A stretch of DNA of 64,000 nucleotides from Henckelia pumila (lineage: Eukaryota; Streptophyta; Magnoliopsida; Lamiales; Gesneriaceae). Both the position numbers and the translations under genes were made by a program. Positions 11,480 to 23,014 of the stretch are shown one piece after another. The stretch spans positions 114,220,289 to 114,284,288 of the forward strand of contig NC_133122.1 in assembly GCF_033568475.1 (NCBI RefSeq), in the 5' to 3' direction. Under the pieces are notes generated by a model. It did not search any database. It worked only from the letters and a program-made list of their open reading frames with translations, and had not been told where the DNA came from. The first letter of the stretch is position 1, and each line of letters opens with the position of its first letter.

Positions 11480-12174
11480 TCACACCTTGCGACTCAAAGC
11501 ATCAGCGGTGAGATTAGCAACTCCCGGATGGTACTTAATCTCGCAATCATAGTCCTTAAGCAAGTCCATCCAACGTCTCTGCCTCATGTTCAACTCCGCC
11601 TGAGTGAACAAATACTTAAGACTCTTATGGTCGGTGAAGATCTCAAATTTCTCGCCATACAGATAATGACGCCAGATCTTCAAAGCGAACACAAGGCTGC
11701 CAATTCCAAATCATGGACTGGATAGTTGTCCTCGTGAAGCTTCAGCTGTCTAGAAGCGTATGCGATCACATGCCCATTCTGAGTCAGAACACAACCTAAC
11801 CCCTGAAGAGAAGCATCAGTGTATACCACATACCCTCCAGATCCTGATGGTAAAGCGAACACCGGCGCAGAAGTCAACCGCTGTCGAAGCTCACAGAAAT
11901 TATCCTCACACTCGGAGGACCACTCGAAATCCACACCCTTGCGGGTAAGCTGCGTCAAAGGTCGAGCTAGTTGAGAGAAGTTCAGAATGAAGCGACGATA
12001 ATACCCTGCTAGACCCAGAAAACTACGGATCTCAGCAACTGTCGTCGGACGCGACAAATTAAGTACCGCTTCAATCTTGCTTGGATCAACAGAAATCCCT
12101 TCCCTGGATATGATATGGCCAAGAAAGACCACTCGATCCATCCAGAACTCACACTTGCTCAGCTTGGCGTACAA
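11480..12174 (-). pseudogene. D2 RNase H and end of RT (frameshifted)
   Basis: Two overlapping frames, 12174-11680 and 11692-11480, join through a one-base deletion near 11690. At that point the family has an [13 protein letters not shown] sequence. The first frame has the RT thumb and connection (GYYRRFI) and the start of RNase H ([10 protein letters not shown]). The second has DHKSLKYLF and ADALSRK. It ends in a TGA that in sister copy D1 is CGA (arginine). RNase H degrades the RNA template during reverse transcription. Confidence 0.88.
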
Positions 12175-12192
12175 CTGCTCATCCCGAAGAGT

Positions 12193-13310
12193 CTATAGTA
12201 CCAACCGCAAGTGAGAAACATGCTCTTCCGTATTACGCGAATACACCAAGATGTCGTCAATGAAGATCACGACAAACTTGTCCAAATACTCCCTGAAAAC
12301 ACGGTTCATCAGATCCATGAATATAGCCGGCGCATTAGTCAAACCAAATGGCATTACTAGAAACTCGTAATGCCCATAGCGAGTACGGAATGCAGTCTTG
12401 GCTACGTCCTGATCACGGACTCTCAACTGATGATACCCAGATCTCAAGTCAATCTTGGAGTAAACTGACGTGCCCTGCAACTGATCAAACAAGTCATCAA
12501 TACGAGGCAACGGATACTTGTTCTTCACAGTGACTCGATTCAGCTGCCGATAGTCAATGCACAACCGCATCGACCCATCCTTCTTCTTTACAAAGAGAAC
12601 AGGAGCTCCCCAAGGAGATACACTAGGACGAATGTACCCCTTGTCCAAAATATCCTGTAGCTGATTCTTCAACTCGCGCATTTCTAACGGAGCCAGACGA
12701 TACGGTGCTCGAGAAATAGGTGAAGTACCTGGCATCAACTCTATGCCAAACTCGACTTCCCTAGCAGGAGGAAAACCCGGAATCTCATCAGGAAATACAT
12801 CTGGGAATTCATCCACAACAGGAATGCTCTCTATCCCAATGCTCTCAGCGGACAAATCAACTGCATAGATAATGTAGCCTTCCCCACCAGACTCTAGAGC
12901 TCGACAGGCTCTCAAAGCTGATACCAAAGGCATCGGAGGTCGCGCTCCCTCACCATAGAAAAACCAGCTCTCACTCCCCTCCGGATGAAAGCGTACTAAT
13001 CTTTGATAGCAGTCCACTGAAGCTCGATAGGTAGTCAACATATCTATTCCCAGAATGCAATCAAAGTCATCCATCGCCAGGACCATGAGATTTGCTAACA
13101 GAATGTTCCCTTCGAACTCTAAAGGGAAACCCATCACTAGACACTTAGCCAAAGCAGATTGGCCCGTCGGAGTAGAAACAGACATCACTACGTCTAGTGC
13201 AATGCATGGTAACTTATGCCACTTAACAAAACGTGCAGAAATGAAGGAATGAGATGCACCAGTGTCAATAAGTACAAGAGCAGGTATACCATAAAGTAAA
13301 AATGTACCTG
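12193..13310 (-). pseudogene. D2 aspartic protease and reverse transcriptase
   Basis: The frame is open from about 13310. It carries the protease active-site motif DTGASH near 13255 and the '[12 protein letters not shown]' block. RT motifs follow: [34 protein letters not shown] and the YxDD-equivalent [13 protein letters not shown] at 12193-12195 replaces the CAG glutamine found in the D1 sister copy, and the RT resumes in the same frame at 12174. A frame change separates the protease from gag at about 13310-13360. Confidence 0.9.
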
Positions 13311-13348
13311 CGATGAGTTCTCATTCTCCTCCACTGCCTGATCTTGTC

Positions 13349-14344
13349 TCAGGGAAAACACCTGCCAAAAGCTCGTGGCCTTAAATGAGAACTCCCAGCA
13401 GGCTGTCCCTGCGACGTCTGCTGAACGGTGGCCTGAGAACCAGATCCTGAACCAGAACCAGAACCGCCTCCCCCAGATAGTGGACAATCTCTCCGGATAT
13501 GACCAGTCTCTCCACAACGGAAACAAGCTCCAGAAGCTCTACGGCACTTGTAGGATGGATGGTTCTTCCCACAGTGATCACACTTGTCCTTCTTACCAAA
13601 ACGGACAACACCAGCAGAGCCAGAGGAAGAAGAAGTAGATCCAGACTTCTTGAAAGATTGGGCACGGGGACCCAAAGAACTAGCAGGTCTCGACTGAGAG
13701 AAAGACCTATTCCGCCGAATGCTGTCCTCCGCCTGGTGACAACGGCTCACCAAACCCTCATAGGACATGTCGTCGCCAACTTCCACACGGTCATGGATCT
13801 CAGGGTTAAGGCCCTGAAGGAATAGATTATACTTCATCCCAGAGCTGTCAGTAATCTCGGGGCAATAGGATAGCAGATCAAAGAACTTCTGCTGATACTT
13901 ATCAATAGACATGGCTCCCTGTCGCAGACTCAGAAGCTCTCCTGCCTTGGACTGACGGAGTGCAGGAGGAAAATACAGCTTCTGAAAAGCTATGCGGAAC
14001 TCGGCCCAGGTGGCCACTCCTCTCGCCGCAACAAAAGGTGCAGAAGTAAACCTCCACCACCTGCGCGCACGTCCATCCAGAAGATAACCCAGGGTCTCCA
14101 TCTTCTGCTCCTCGGTGCATTGGAAAGTTTGAAAAGTCGTCTCCATGCGGTCTAACCAGTTCTTCGCATCCTTCGGAGACTCACCTCCAACTAAGGGCTT
14201 AGGACCCATAGCTAAGAATCGACGCACAGTGAAACGCTCGTCGTCATGATGACGATGACGCCGTTCTCGACAAGGCTCCCGGTCGGCATCACCCCAACGC
14301 CCACCAATATTGCCATGAGAACTCTGGTCATCACGATCTGCCAT
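13349..14344 (-). CDS. D2 Gag (capsid/nucleocapsid), 331 codons
   Basis: The start is the ATG at 14344, about 75 bases after the PBS. The protein begins MADRDDQSSHG. It has the retrotransposon gag domain (WLDRMETTFQTF, RRWW, the 'FPPALRQ' segment, about residues 60-190). A serine-rich linker follows, then two zinc knuckles: CDHCGKNHPSYKC and CFRCGETGHIRRDC, followed by a glycine/serine tract. It should form the virus-like particle and bind the element RNA. The reading frame is intact to the zinc knuckles. The last residues are probably a frameshifted tail, because the protease frame does not follow on directly. Confidence 0.9.
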   Translation of the reverse strand: MADRDDQSSHGNIGGRWGDADREPCRERRHRHHDDERFTVRRFLAMGPKPLVGGESPKDAKNWLDRMETTFQTFQCTEEQKMETLGYLLDGRARRWWRFTSAPFVAARGVATWAEFRIAFQKLYFPPALRQSKAGELLSLRQGAMSIDKYQQKFFDLLSYCPEITDSSGMKYNLFLQGLNPEIHDRVEVGDDMSYEGLVSRCHQAEDSIRRNRSFSQSRPASSLGPRAQSFKKSGSTSSSSGSAGVVRFGKKDKCDHCGKNHPSYKCRRASGACFRCGETGHIRRDCPLSGGGGSGSGSGSGSQATVQQTSQGQPAGSSHLRPRAFGRCFP

Positions 14345-14403
14345 CTACAAAAGTACCTCACGGTTACCTTATGCGGAGTCTAAATTCCAAGAATACTATG
14401 CAT

Positions 14404-14415
14404 GCTCTGATACCA
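14404..14415 (-). other. D2 primer-binding site
   Basis: On the minus strand this is TGGTATCAGAGC, complementary to the 3' end of plant initiator tRNA-Met, a few bases after the 5' LTR. It primes minus-strand DNA synthesis. The same site is seen in D1 (16653-16664), A (53683-53693, slightly altered) and the plus-strand B copy (30837-30848). Confidence 0.9.
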
Positions 14416-14419
14416 TAAA

Positions 14420-15731
14420 TGTAGTGACCCTTACCCGGATCACCTACTAAACAGAACTTAGGCATGCAATTAACTTAATAAAATAGATATCAGAAATAAT
14501 CTAGCGGAAACCATAAATAAATACAATCCCAATGAAAGGAATCTGCAATTTATCCAAATTTTATACAACTAAATCGAATAGCTGTATCAACCCAAAACAA
14601 CAGAAATAAAACCTAGACGAAGCTCCAGCTGGCCAACCACTACCTAGCCTCTATTGTATCCCCCAGCCTCGTCCAATCACAAACCTGCCCCATGGACTAG
14701 GGTGTCCAAAAACACAGAGTACGAGACGTGAGCATAAAATGCTCAGTGCGAGAGTATGAGTATACATGCATGCAAAGTGAACTCCCTATAAACTCGAGGT
14801 CAAGGATCAGATAACAGAGACAGACCGGGCCCTGGTATGTAGCACGCTGTGCCGTCGCTTCAAGAGGTGGCTCCCAAACCATAATACAAGTGGATATGCC
14901 GGACCCAAATCGATGGAAGTCCAACCACTAACAGGATAGGGAAAAACCCTACTAACAGACATCTCGAAGGAGATAGCTTAGTATGCAAATGAATGCAGCA
15001 TAAATCAATGACATATAAACCATGCAGTCACATAATGCATGCATACTCAGTCGGGATATCACGAACAGTACTTCCGTACCTCAAATCAGTGCAAGCTCTA
15101 CCAACTCTAGGTCCATGCCTATAGTCTGCTCTACACTGCCAAATGATACTACTATCAATAAAGCGCCCTAAAAGCCTTAACTAAGCTATTGCATACTCCT
15201 AAATATTTATAGGAAGCAAAAGCTATACCTTCGTCCGTCTTTAGCCCTTTGATGTCGATGCCTCCAAAACTTGGGCACAACTCCGCTACGACTATCGAAC
15301 GCCTCGATGACTCCCGGGGTAAGCCTAGGAAGGCTAGAACAACTCGAATACGACTAGATTTAGAGAGGAAATCCTGAATTGGCAATTGAAAATGAATTCT
15401 CGGCCTTATATTTATAGACAACGATCGGAACGTTCGAACCTCGATCGGAACGTCCGATCATTCCATCGGAGCTTCCAAAGATCCTGATCTGACACGTGTC
15501 AAAATATCACTTGTTGACTTCGAATAGGGGTGATCGGAGCTTCCGATCCTGATCGAAGCTTCCGATCTTGCCACACGTCATGCCTGACGAAATACCATCG
15601 GAGCTTCTGATCCTGCATCGGAGCTTTTGATCTTGTTCGGAACTTCCGAACTCACCTTCGGAGCTTTCGAACTCTATCCAAGTAATTATGATTAATTCCT
15701 TAATTACTGATTTTGGTTACGGGCTACTACA
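14420..15731 (-). mobile_element. D2 element 5' LTR
   Basis: Its ends match 8467-9798 and it is followed on the minus strand by the PBS and gag. The right flank TGGAC (15732-15736) is the TSD. The insertion lies in D1's gag, between the two zinc knuckles' coding region and the serine/glycine tract. Confidence 0.93.
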
Positions 15732-15736
15732 TGGAC

Positions 15737-16593
15737 AATCCCTCAGGAGATGACCAACCTCTCCACAGCGGAAACATGCCCCAAAAGCTTTATGGCATTT
15801 GTCTGTCGGATGGTTCTTCACACAATGGTCGCACTTCTCCTTCTTCCCAAAACGAACAACACCACCGACACCAGAGGAATAAGAAGTAGATCCGGACTTT
15901 TTGAAAGACTGAGCACGGGAACCCAAAGAACTCGCAGACCTAGACTGAGAGAAAGACCTGTTACGCCGAAAGCTATCCTCCACCTGGTGACAACGGCTCA
16001 CCAAACCCTCATAGGTCATATCATCACCGACCACCACCCTATCATGAATCTCCGGGTTAAGACCCTGAAGGAACAAATTGTACTTCATCTCAGAGCTGTT
16101 AGCAATCTCGGGGAAATAGGACAACAGATCAAAGAACTTCTGCTCATACTCGTCATTCATCATAGATCCCTGACATAAACTCAGTAACTCACCCGCCTTT
16201 GCCTGACTGAGTGCACGAGGAAAGTACAACTTTTGAAAAGCTGTGTGGAACTCGGCCCAAGTAGCAACTCCTCTTGCCGCAACGAATGGTGTAGAAGTGA
16301 ATCTCCGCCACTTACGGCTCGCTCATCTGGAAGATAACCAAGAGTCTCCATCTTCTGCTCCTTAGTACAATGAAATGTCTGAAACAAGTCTCCATGCGAT
16401 CTAGCCTGTTCTCCGCATCCTCCGGAGTTTCGCCTCCGACCAAGGGCTTAGGACCCATATGTAAGAATCGGCGCACACTGAAACGGTTCTCATCATGACG
16501 ATGATTATTGCGTTCCCGACGACGCTCGCGATCACCATCGCCCCAATGTCCAGCTCCACTACCATGGCTACTCTGATCATCACGATCCGCCAT
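15737..16593 (-). pseudogene. D1 Gag, interrupted by D2
   Basis: It starts at 16593 with MADRDDQSSHG as in D2. The frame breaks near 16310 (two overlapping frames, 16593-16312 and 16387-16181), then continues from 16229 to the zinc knuckles CDHCVKNHPTDKC and CFRCGEVGHLLRDC. D2 entered just after the second knuckle (TSD TGGAC). The remainder, a glycine/serine tract, lies at about 8466-8260. In the first knuckle the usual glycine after the second Cys is Val. Confidence 0.87.
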
Positions 16594-16652
16594 CTAAAAA
16601 ATTACCTCACATATATCTTATGCAGAATCTAAATCCCAAGAATACTATGCAT

Positions 16653-16664
16653 GCTCTGATACCA
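16653..16664 (-). other. D1 primer-binding site
   Basis: TGGTATCAGAGC on the minus strand, immediately inside D1's 5' LTR (16669). Confidence 0.88.
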
Positions 16665-16668
16665 TAAA

Positions 16669-17715
16669 TGTAGTGACCCTTACCGAGATCACCTACTAAT
16701 TAGAAACTTAGGCATGCAATTAACATAATTAAACAGTAAACCAAAATTAAACTGCGGAAGCAATAACAATATACAATCCTAAGAAAAAGAATTTGTAGAT
16801 ACCCAAATAGTTATACAACCAAATCCAATTACTGTATCAACCCAATACAATACAATCCTAGGTGAAGCTCCAACTGGCCATCCACTGCCTAGCCTCTCTT
16901 GGATCCACTCGCCTCATCCAATCGCAAACCTGCCCCATGGAATAGGGTGTCCAGATACACAAAGTACGAGACATGAGCATAAAACTCTCAGCACGAGAGT
17001 ATGAGTATACATGCATGCAAGTGTACCTCCTACTGACTAGAGGCCAAGAATCAGATAACAAAGACTGACCGGGCCCTGGTATGTAGCACGCTGTGCCGTC
17101 TTTTTAAGAGGTGGCTCACATATCAAAAACCACTGGATACTCTGGACCCAAATCGATGGAAGTCCATCCACTAACAGGATAGGGTAAAACCATAATATTA
17201 GACATCTCAAAAGAGATAGCTCAATATGCAAATGTATGCAACATATAATCATGTCATATAAATCATGCAGTCACATAATACATGCATACTCAGTCAGGAT
17301 ATCTCGAACAGTACTTTCGTACCTCAATTAATAGGCAAGCTCTACCAGCTCTAGATCCACGCCTATAATCCGCACTACACTGCCAAATGATACTAATATC
17401 ATTATAGTGCTCTAAAAGCCTTAACTAAGCTATTGCATACTCCTAAATATTTTTAGGAAGCAAAAGCTAAACCTGCGTCCGTCGTCAGCCCTTTGCTGTC
17501 GCTTGCCTCAAACTAGGCCACAGCTCCTCTACGACGCCTGAATCGCTACGCCACTTTCGGATTCCCAATGGGACGCCTAGAATTCCCTAGATCTAAGCTA
17601 GAAGACTAAGGAATCGAGAGAAGAGAGGTGATTGGTGCGTTTGAAAATGAATCTTGGCACCCCTATTTATAGACGGAGTTCGCGCCGTCCGAACTGGCTT
17701 CAGAGTCTCCGAACA
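16669..17715 (-). mobile_element. D1 5' LTR, first part (interrupted by element A)
   Basis: It starts TGTAGTGACCC next to the PBS and aligns with D1's 3' LTR up to the palindrome array. Element A interrupts it after GAACA (17711-17715). The LTR resumes after the second GAACA (55783-55787) and finishes at 56068. Confidence 0.92.
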
Positions 17716-17840
17716 TGTGGGGACCTCGGGTTGATAATCTCATCTTAGGGCAATTAATGAACAATTAACATTCATTAAACATCAATTAAGAAACCAAGAG
17801 CAAATTAAAGCAAATTTTTTTTTTTTTATAAATTCAGTGC

Positions 17841-18022
17841 CTCGCTCGATCGGTGAAAAACACCCGATCGAGCGAGCACAATTGCTCAACTCTCGGATGG
17901 AACACAATTTGGCCTCGCTCGATCCGTCAACTTCTGCGGATCGAGTGAGCCAAAAACTCAAAAGTTCTGTCCGCAAATTACAGGACTCGCTCAATCCGTC
18001 AACTTCTGCGGATCGAGCGGCC
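17841..18022 (-). repeat. Three hairpins of the CTCGCTCGATC type near the A LTR 3' end
   Basis: Three inverted repeats stand in a row. The first has arms CTCGCTCGATCGG and CCGATCGAGCGAG with a 10-base loop (17841-17876). The next two use CTCGCTCGATCCG-type arms around TCAACTTCTG. They lie close to the LTR end that precedes the PBS, so they would fold in the transcript leader. The same trio is present at 53821-54005, and a variant trio is in the B LTRs (23139-23323 and 30524-30708). Confidence 0.8.
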
Positions 18023-18662
18023 TCCAATTTCCAGAAATTCTGCAGAAGAGTTTTTTGCTTTCAAGGTTTGCATCATGGCACAATTCAACATCAATCAAAG
18101 ATACTAACACGATATAACTTCTATAAACATACATATACTCATAAATCAAGTCTTGAGCATAATAAACTAGCTTTTACAACTTCAACTAGATCACAAACTA
18201 CTCAAAACATAAGATTACACAACTTGTTTCAAAGTTCTTCCAACATATCATGTTAAGTGTTCTATCATGCTTGCCATACTTCTAAGTACATCTACAACCC
18301 GAGTCCTCACGTGCTAGACTCTCTCCCAGCTGTCAATGACGTCGATGACTAGCTCCTGCCCCATCTGTTGTCATGCACACATACACAAAAAGACTCTATT
18401 TAAACTTGACTCAACAAATAGAGTACGTAAACTTACATACGAATTGATTCACATAACTTCAAAGCCATCAAGATTCATAACTGATCTTGACATGGATATC
18501 CATCTAACGAGTTCGTAACCGACTCGCAAATAAGGTTAACAGCAACCTTGGCATAGAATCAATTCAATATAGCATCATATCAACTCGAATATAAAGATCC
18601 ACTACCTGAGATGGATCGACAACATCACAATCAAATCAAAAACATAAACAAGTATGTGGTTT

Positions 18663-20509
18663 ATTGAAAGAGTGGGTGCCCGGTGAGCCAACTTGTGGCT
18701 AAGGGCTTTGATGACTCTTTGTATAAACAATCTTTTGTTTAATATAATTTACACTTTTATTAATGGCAATGAATTTATCTTTCTTCATATTGTTATATTG
18801 TGATATACTATTGTTGTTTTGATAAAGACCTTGAATATACTATAGTGTATGTAAGATGTGGTAGAACATGGGGATGTCTATCATGAAACACATCTTATAG
18901 TCACTGTATATTCTAAATGGTTCCTAGTCGATTGAGCCGTCCGTTAATAAGGATAAGGATCGCTCGAGATTGAGACTAGCATTTGCGATGCCGAGTACCA
19001 CGTTTCATTGGTATGGAACATAGAGATGTTCAAAGCATGCAAATGAATATTCATACGATGAATGATCGAACTACCCTATCCGGACTTTCCAAGTGGTTAT
19101 CACTTATCGAGTGGATAAAGTCCGCGGTTTTGGTTGTACACCATTAGTCCTTACTACTTGAAACATCATTGAGACTCTATATGGTAGTACTGTGCTTTGA
19201 CTCGTTTACCGACTCTATTGGGGTCATCAGGTGTCGGGATTGGGTACAGTTACAACACATATAGAGTCAATGCTTTGTTGTCAAGGATTGACCACATACT
19301 TGTGAGTGTGGATATCCTATGCAATCTGAGGAGATATTAGTGTGACGAATCTCTGGCCAGAGTACATGATGTGTTTTAAGAAATGGTTTCTTAGTAGCAC
19401 ATGCGATGTCACTATTTGATCTTCAAGATGTATTGCATAGTTATCGAATCTCGAACGACTCTCGATTTACCAATGGTTGTTGATTCGATCGGGGTATATG
19501 GATGAAGGGACCGTACTGTACGCTAACCAAAATCTATTGGTTCTTGCAGGCACTATCAGTGATACCTAGGGAATCATGGGGCGATGTTTCTAGGCGCTCA
19601 TACCATGATTCGATGGGCAAGTCGGAAATTGTTGTTCCGAGTCACTAGGAGTTGTGAGCCCACGGCTAGCTGTATCCCTGAACCATTGAGGGTCACACAG
19701 AGTAATGGATTTTTAATCCCCGTTGAGATAGTTAAATTTAAAGAGTTAAATTTAATGAACAAAGAAGTGGGACTTCTTATTTAAGAGTAGAGGAGTAAGA
19801 TTTCCTAAAATGACATAGGGATGGGCATTTTTGGAAATCACTGAATTCGGATTCAAAAAAATTTATCTTGACTTTAAAAGATGCAGAAATGGTTTTTGTG
19901 AACATTGGTGAAATTGGTTTATCAATCTGAGTCACGATGAATTTTATATTAATTTCTGAACATGCGGGCTTTGCTTGTCAGGCTTGAACTTATGACTAAT
20001 GGGCCCTAAGCTGTTAGCAGCCCACATTATAAATAAGTTATTGCAGTACAGAAATTACACAACAGAGGCTCACAATTTTCGAAAAACCCTAGTTGTTTTT
20101 ATTAAAAGTGGCCGCCCCCTTCCCTCTCTACTCGGGAAAATCCAGCCTGTGAATTTTGAATTTTCAGTCTGGTTTAACGGAATAAATTCGTTAATTCTCT
20201 TCATAGAAACTTCTGATAGATTTTCTAGTGCAATATATCAGAGGGATTAAATCTCTGTTCGTGGACCTGATTGAAGAACCGTTCGTCCATCAGTTCCAGG
20301 GATATACAACAAGAGCAGAGTAATCTGTTGGTGTCCATAATCTCGATTCGAGATTGGAGGTAAAAATTTATAATTGTTATTTAATTTTTACACACACAAT
20401 TTAATCGTAAAGTTTTGATACCCATTATGGAATCGTTCCATATAAAATTTTTAAACTTCCACTGCACCGGGTATCAATTCTGATTGATCTGATCACCGTT
20501 CTACAAAAG
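18663..20509. mobile_element. 1.85 kb insert in A's LTR, possible LTR/LARD-type element
   Basis: Comparison with the uninterrupted copy at 54716-54730 (gtatgtggtttttgcggg) shows that everything between 'gtatgtggttt' and 'tttttgcggg' is extra. At most a 3-base TTT duplication can be seen. No terminal inverted repeat and no coding frame longer than 83 codons was seen. The text near the end (TTCCACTGCACCGGGTATC) resembles, from memory, non-coding parts of Copia-like or LARD repeats in asterids. Class is uncertain. Confidence 0.5.
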
Positions 20510-21680
20510 TTTTTGCGGGCCAACTCAAAATAGTTGTTTTTGAGTTTCAAAGTCCCTACTTCGCGATGTCGTCATTATACCTTCGTTTATTTTGATTATG
20601 AACTCTTCAAATCTGAAAGATACAACCAAAATACATATATCAACTTCATTCCAATCTATCATATCAAAATCGAGTCGAAAACAACATAAGATCATCGATC
20701 AAACTCATTTCAAACCTCAATCCAACTTCTTCGGTTCAAAGTTGTTGTCTCGAGTCGTTGGCCTTCCAAACTCAACTGAAACTGAATAAGAAAAATACTA
20801 TAACATTCAAAACATCTCAACAACAACTTCAACTCAAATATCGGCTATCAAAACAGTTCCAAAACTAGATTAAACGACGTAGCGATTCAAAATCGGTAAC
20901 CGACGTAATCCCAAAACCATTTCTAACTTCTAACCAACTCATACATGTATTTCAAATCAATAACCAGCTGATATATCATTCAAATCTTCATCTCAATAGC
21001 TATAATCAACAACCATAAGCTGGAAATCATGTTTAGATGCATTCAATACAAACTTCTCAAACCGGTTTTGAGATAAAATCGCATATACGTCAATAAACAT
21101 AATCAAAAACTCAACATCTGATATCTACCAACTTTTGAGCTTCAAACCATACTGAAAGATATAAACACTTACACTAGATCGAAGCCCTCGTCGTAAGGAT
21201 TTCAGAACAATTTACGGAATCAAAATCGGATAACCGGTTCAAAAGTTACGGCAACTCGAAACTCAAACTTTCAAAGAAAAACGATGAAGGAAGGGCTCTG
21301 TTCAAATTTTCTGAATTGAGAAGGAATTACACGTGACATGCTGAGTAATCAAGTAATAATATGATAACTTCAATCAAAATTGCACTTGCGTTCCTCAACT
21401 CTTCAATAATTGCAATTTGGGCCTCGTCCCTTATTTTAATTCAATTTCAATCCTAAATAATTTAAGAATATTAGAATTTGAATCGAAACTCTAAATATTC
21501 CCAAATTAAATATACTCGGATTAAAATTAAATAAATTCGGATTAATATTAAATAATCCCGGGCCTTACATTTCTCCCTCACAAAGACATGAGTTCGTTCT
21601 CGAATTCATAAACAGTATAGATATGCAGACTACATGCTCATAAGAATAAAGAATAACTGAAAACTGAATAAGAACTCACA

Positions 21681-23009
21681 TCAGTGGAATAGATAAGGAA
21701 ATCGTTGCTTCATATCTTCTTCGACTTCCCACGTCGCCTCTTCAACTCCGTGTCGACTCCATTGAATCTTCACCAATGGAATAGTCTTCGTTCGGAGTTG
21801 CTTTGTCTTCCTATCAAGAATCTAAATAGGTCGTTCGAAGTAGCAAAGAGTATCATCCAACTCAGCTTCATCAGATCGAATCACATGAGACGCATTAGAT
21901 ATATACGTCCTCAACATCGATACATGAAAGACATCATGTATCCCAAATAAAGACATAGGAAGAGCGAGTCGATAAGCTAGATTGCCTATCTTCTCGAGAA
22001 TCTCATACGGCCCAATGTACCTCGGAGATAATTTTCCTCGTTTGCCAAATCGAACTATTCCCCTGAACGGTGAAATCTTCAGAAACACTCTATCTCCCTG
22101 ATCAAAAGATAACGGTCGTCGTCGTACATTTGCATATCTCGTCTGTCTATGCTGCGTTGTTCTCATTCTCTACTGTATCAATTTTACTTTCTCAGTCATC
22201 TGTCTGATCATATCTGGCCCTAACTCAGGTAATTCAGAAACATCATCCCAATACAAAGGCGATCGACACTTCTTTCCATATAATTCTTCAAATGGTGTCA
22301 TCTCTATACTCGTCTGATAACTGTTGTTATAAGAAAATTCCACGAGTGGTATAGAATTTTGCCATGTAACTCTAAAATCAAGTACTACAGCTCTAAGCAT
22401 ATCCTCAAGCGTCTGAATAGTTCGTTCGGATTGACCGTCAGTTTGAGGATGGTAAGCATTACTCAAATGTAAGTGTGTACCTAGAGCTTCTTGTAGACTA
22501 TGCCAAAAGTGCGAAGTAAACCTCGGATCTCGATCAGATACAATCGAATTTGGCACACCATGTAGTCTTACCACTTCTCGAATATAGAGATCCGTCATTT
22601 GATCATGACGATAAGTCATTCGGTAAGGAATAAAGCACGCAGATTTCGTCAATCTGTCGATGATCACCCAAACAGCATCACATCCTCGAGATGATCGTGG
22701 CAAATTCGTTACAAAGTCCATGGAAATGTGGTCCCATTTCCATTCAGGAATCGATAAACTCTGTAATAAGCCACCTGGTTTCTTTCTTTCAGCCTTCACC
22801 TGTTGGCAATTCAAACATTTAGATACAAATTCAGTCACATCAGACTTCATTTGTTTCCACCAGTACTGACTCTTCAAGTCGTTGTACATCTTTCTGCCTC
22901 CAGGGTGAACACTATAGCGACTGCAATAGGCTTCTTTCAAAATATTCTGTCTCAAGTCTGCAATATCAGGAGTAACTATTAGGTCATTCACATACAAGAT
23001 ATCTTCATC
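21681..23009 (-). pseudogene. Element A integrase and chromodomain-like tail
   Basis: On the minus strand the frame runs from 23009 through the HHCC zinc region (SVHPGGRKMYNDL, CLNCQQVK), the catalytic core (DFVTNLP, the second Asp near SDRDPRFTS, the YHPQTDGQSER segment) and YGKKCRSPLYW. A TAG at about 22167-22169 replaces a glutamine. The C-terminal GKLSPRYIGPYEIL block follows, then a complete chromodomain-like end (VEEATWEVEED) to a natural stop at 21681. The pol sequence begins abruptly after TTAGT next to the B LTR and continues the frame broken at 28409. Confidence 0.9.
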
Positions 23010-23014
23010 ACTAA

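Larger units (their letters stand above)
17716..21569 (-). mobile_element. Element A 3' LTR, split by a 1.85 kb insert
   Basis: It runs from TGTGGGGACCTCGGG to GGGCCTTACA and is nearly identical to 53699-55782 apart from the insert at 18663-20509 and a deletion of about 70 bases near 18395. The left flank GAACA is repeated after the partner LTR at 55783-55787, which gives the TSD for the whole of element A. The LTR is followed on its right by a minus-strand polypurine tract and by A's integrase gene. Confidence 0.9.

Noticed and set aside
13375..13825. Plus-strand open frames opposite D2 gag
   Set aside because: They lie antisense to the clear gag frame with its zinc knuckles; their composition is a complement effect.
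17782..18256. Frames over the LTR hairpins (also 53765-54132)
   Set aside because: Both strands are open only because the inverted repeats are GC-rich palindromes. They lie within LTR sequence and show no protein features.
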